A stretch of DNA of 64,000 nucleotides from Aquamicrobium sp. (lineage in GTDB: Bacteria > Pseudomonadota > Alphaproteobacteria > Rhizobiales > Rhizobiaceae). Below are positions 63,981 through 64,000 of this stretch, piece by piece; the first letter of the stretch is position 1, and each line of letters starts with the position of its first letter. The stretch covers positions 1,632,499 through 1,696,498 of the forward strand of contig JAHHDT010000005.1 of assembly GCA_019739225.1 (NCBI GenBank), in the 5' to 3' direction. The notes beneath the pieces were generated by a model. It was not told the origin of the DNA and did not search any database. It saw only the letters and a list, made by a program, of their open reading frames with translations. A program made the translations under genes and the position numbers.

Positions 63981-64000
63981 CGGTCGCACCGTGGAAGCCG

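Overview
The window is GC-rich bacterial chromosome with very tight gene packing. Gene content and order point to an alphaproteobacterium of the Rhizobiales, most like the Phyllobacteriaceae (Mesorhizobium/Aminobacter type). The evidence is an aapJQMP general amino-acid transporter, mitochondrial-type complex I accessory subunits (NDUFS4-like and a CHCC zinc-finger protein), a BA14K protein, a Zur-type and a RirA-type operator, an ilv leader peptide, and two classes of rhizobial-style palindromic intergenic repeats. No plasmid, phage, IS element or CRISPR hallmark is visible. The species assignment is inference.

Layout. 1-1600: tail of an AraC-type regulator, a lower-GC methyltransferase gene, tRNA-Arg(TCT), the NDUFS4-like gene and tRNA-Pro(TGG). 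1694-7527: metC, then aapJQMP. 7562-9729: a frameshifted TIGR02117-family gene, an FAD monooxygenase and a CHCC zinc-finger gene. 9889-13610: the ppk-ppx polyphosphate operon. 13625-16315: a minus-strand group of DUF899, two dihydrofolate-reductase-like proteins and a VOC protein. 16520-17777: a perfect Zur-type operator before an AztD-like zinc metallochaperone gene. 17885-25593: rnd, an MFS exporter, a GNAT gene, serB and miaA (head-to-head, sharing a CATG), a GGDEF cyclase and a HerA-like ATPase. 25746-28358: attenuated ilvBN operon with leader peptide. 28468-31252: LysE exporter, a small membrane protein, and a cobalt-type nitrile hydratase (alpha, beta, accessory protein). 31303-37785: palindromic repeat, phosphodiesterase-like protein, RecD-like helicase, PP2C phosphatase, SpoIIAA-like protein, frameshifted pdxJ and kup. 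37823-40491: divergent QorB-like/HxlR pair and a frameshifted FAD monooxygenase. 40552-45949: a RirA-type operator followed by a siderophore receptor, an RhtX-like transporter and a siderophore-interacting reductase, then a TetR regulator whose last codons lie in a palindromic repeat. 46132-47255: ilvC with terminator. 47296-49555: a trypsin-like protease with a small partner, a PilZ protein and a BA14K protein. 49713-54805: phosphodiesterase/Nudix pair and a split MacAB-like exporter. 54934-56909: phzF-like gene, two small envelope proteins and tRNA-Lys(CTT). 57070-63980: a LacI-controlled sugar ABC operon ending in a Gfo/Idh/MocA dehydrogenase.

How the genes fit together. Branched-chain amino-acid synthesis is split between ilvBN and ilvC about 20 kb apart. 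Iron, zinc and sugar uptake loci each carry a recognisable operator. Three genes (TIGR02117 family, pdxJ, FAD monooxygenase) each appear to carry one extra base and are restored to normal family length by removing it. That pattern needs a read-level check before any of them is called a true pseudogene.

The best candidate for something under-described is the protease plus 77-residue partner at 47296-48599. The orphan Zur-controlled AztD-like gene, the probably leaderless ilv attenuator peptide and the repeat-encoded TetR tail are the next most interesting signals.
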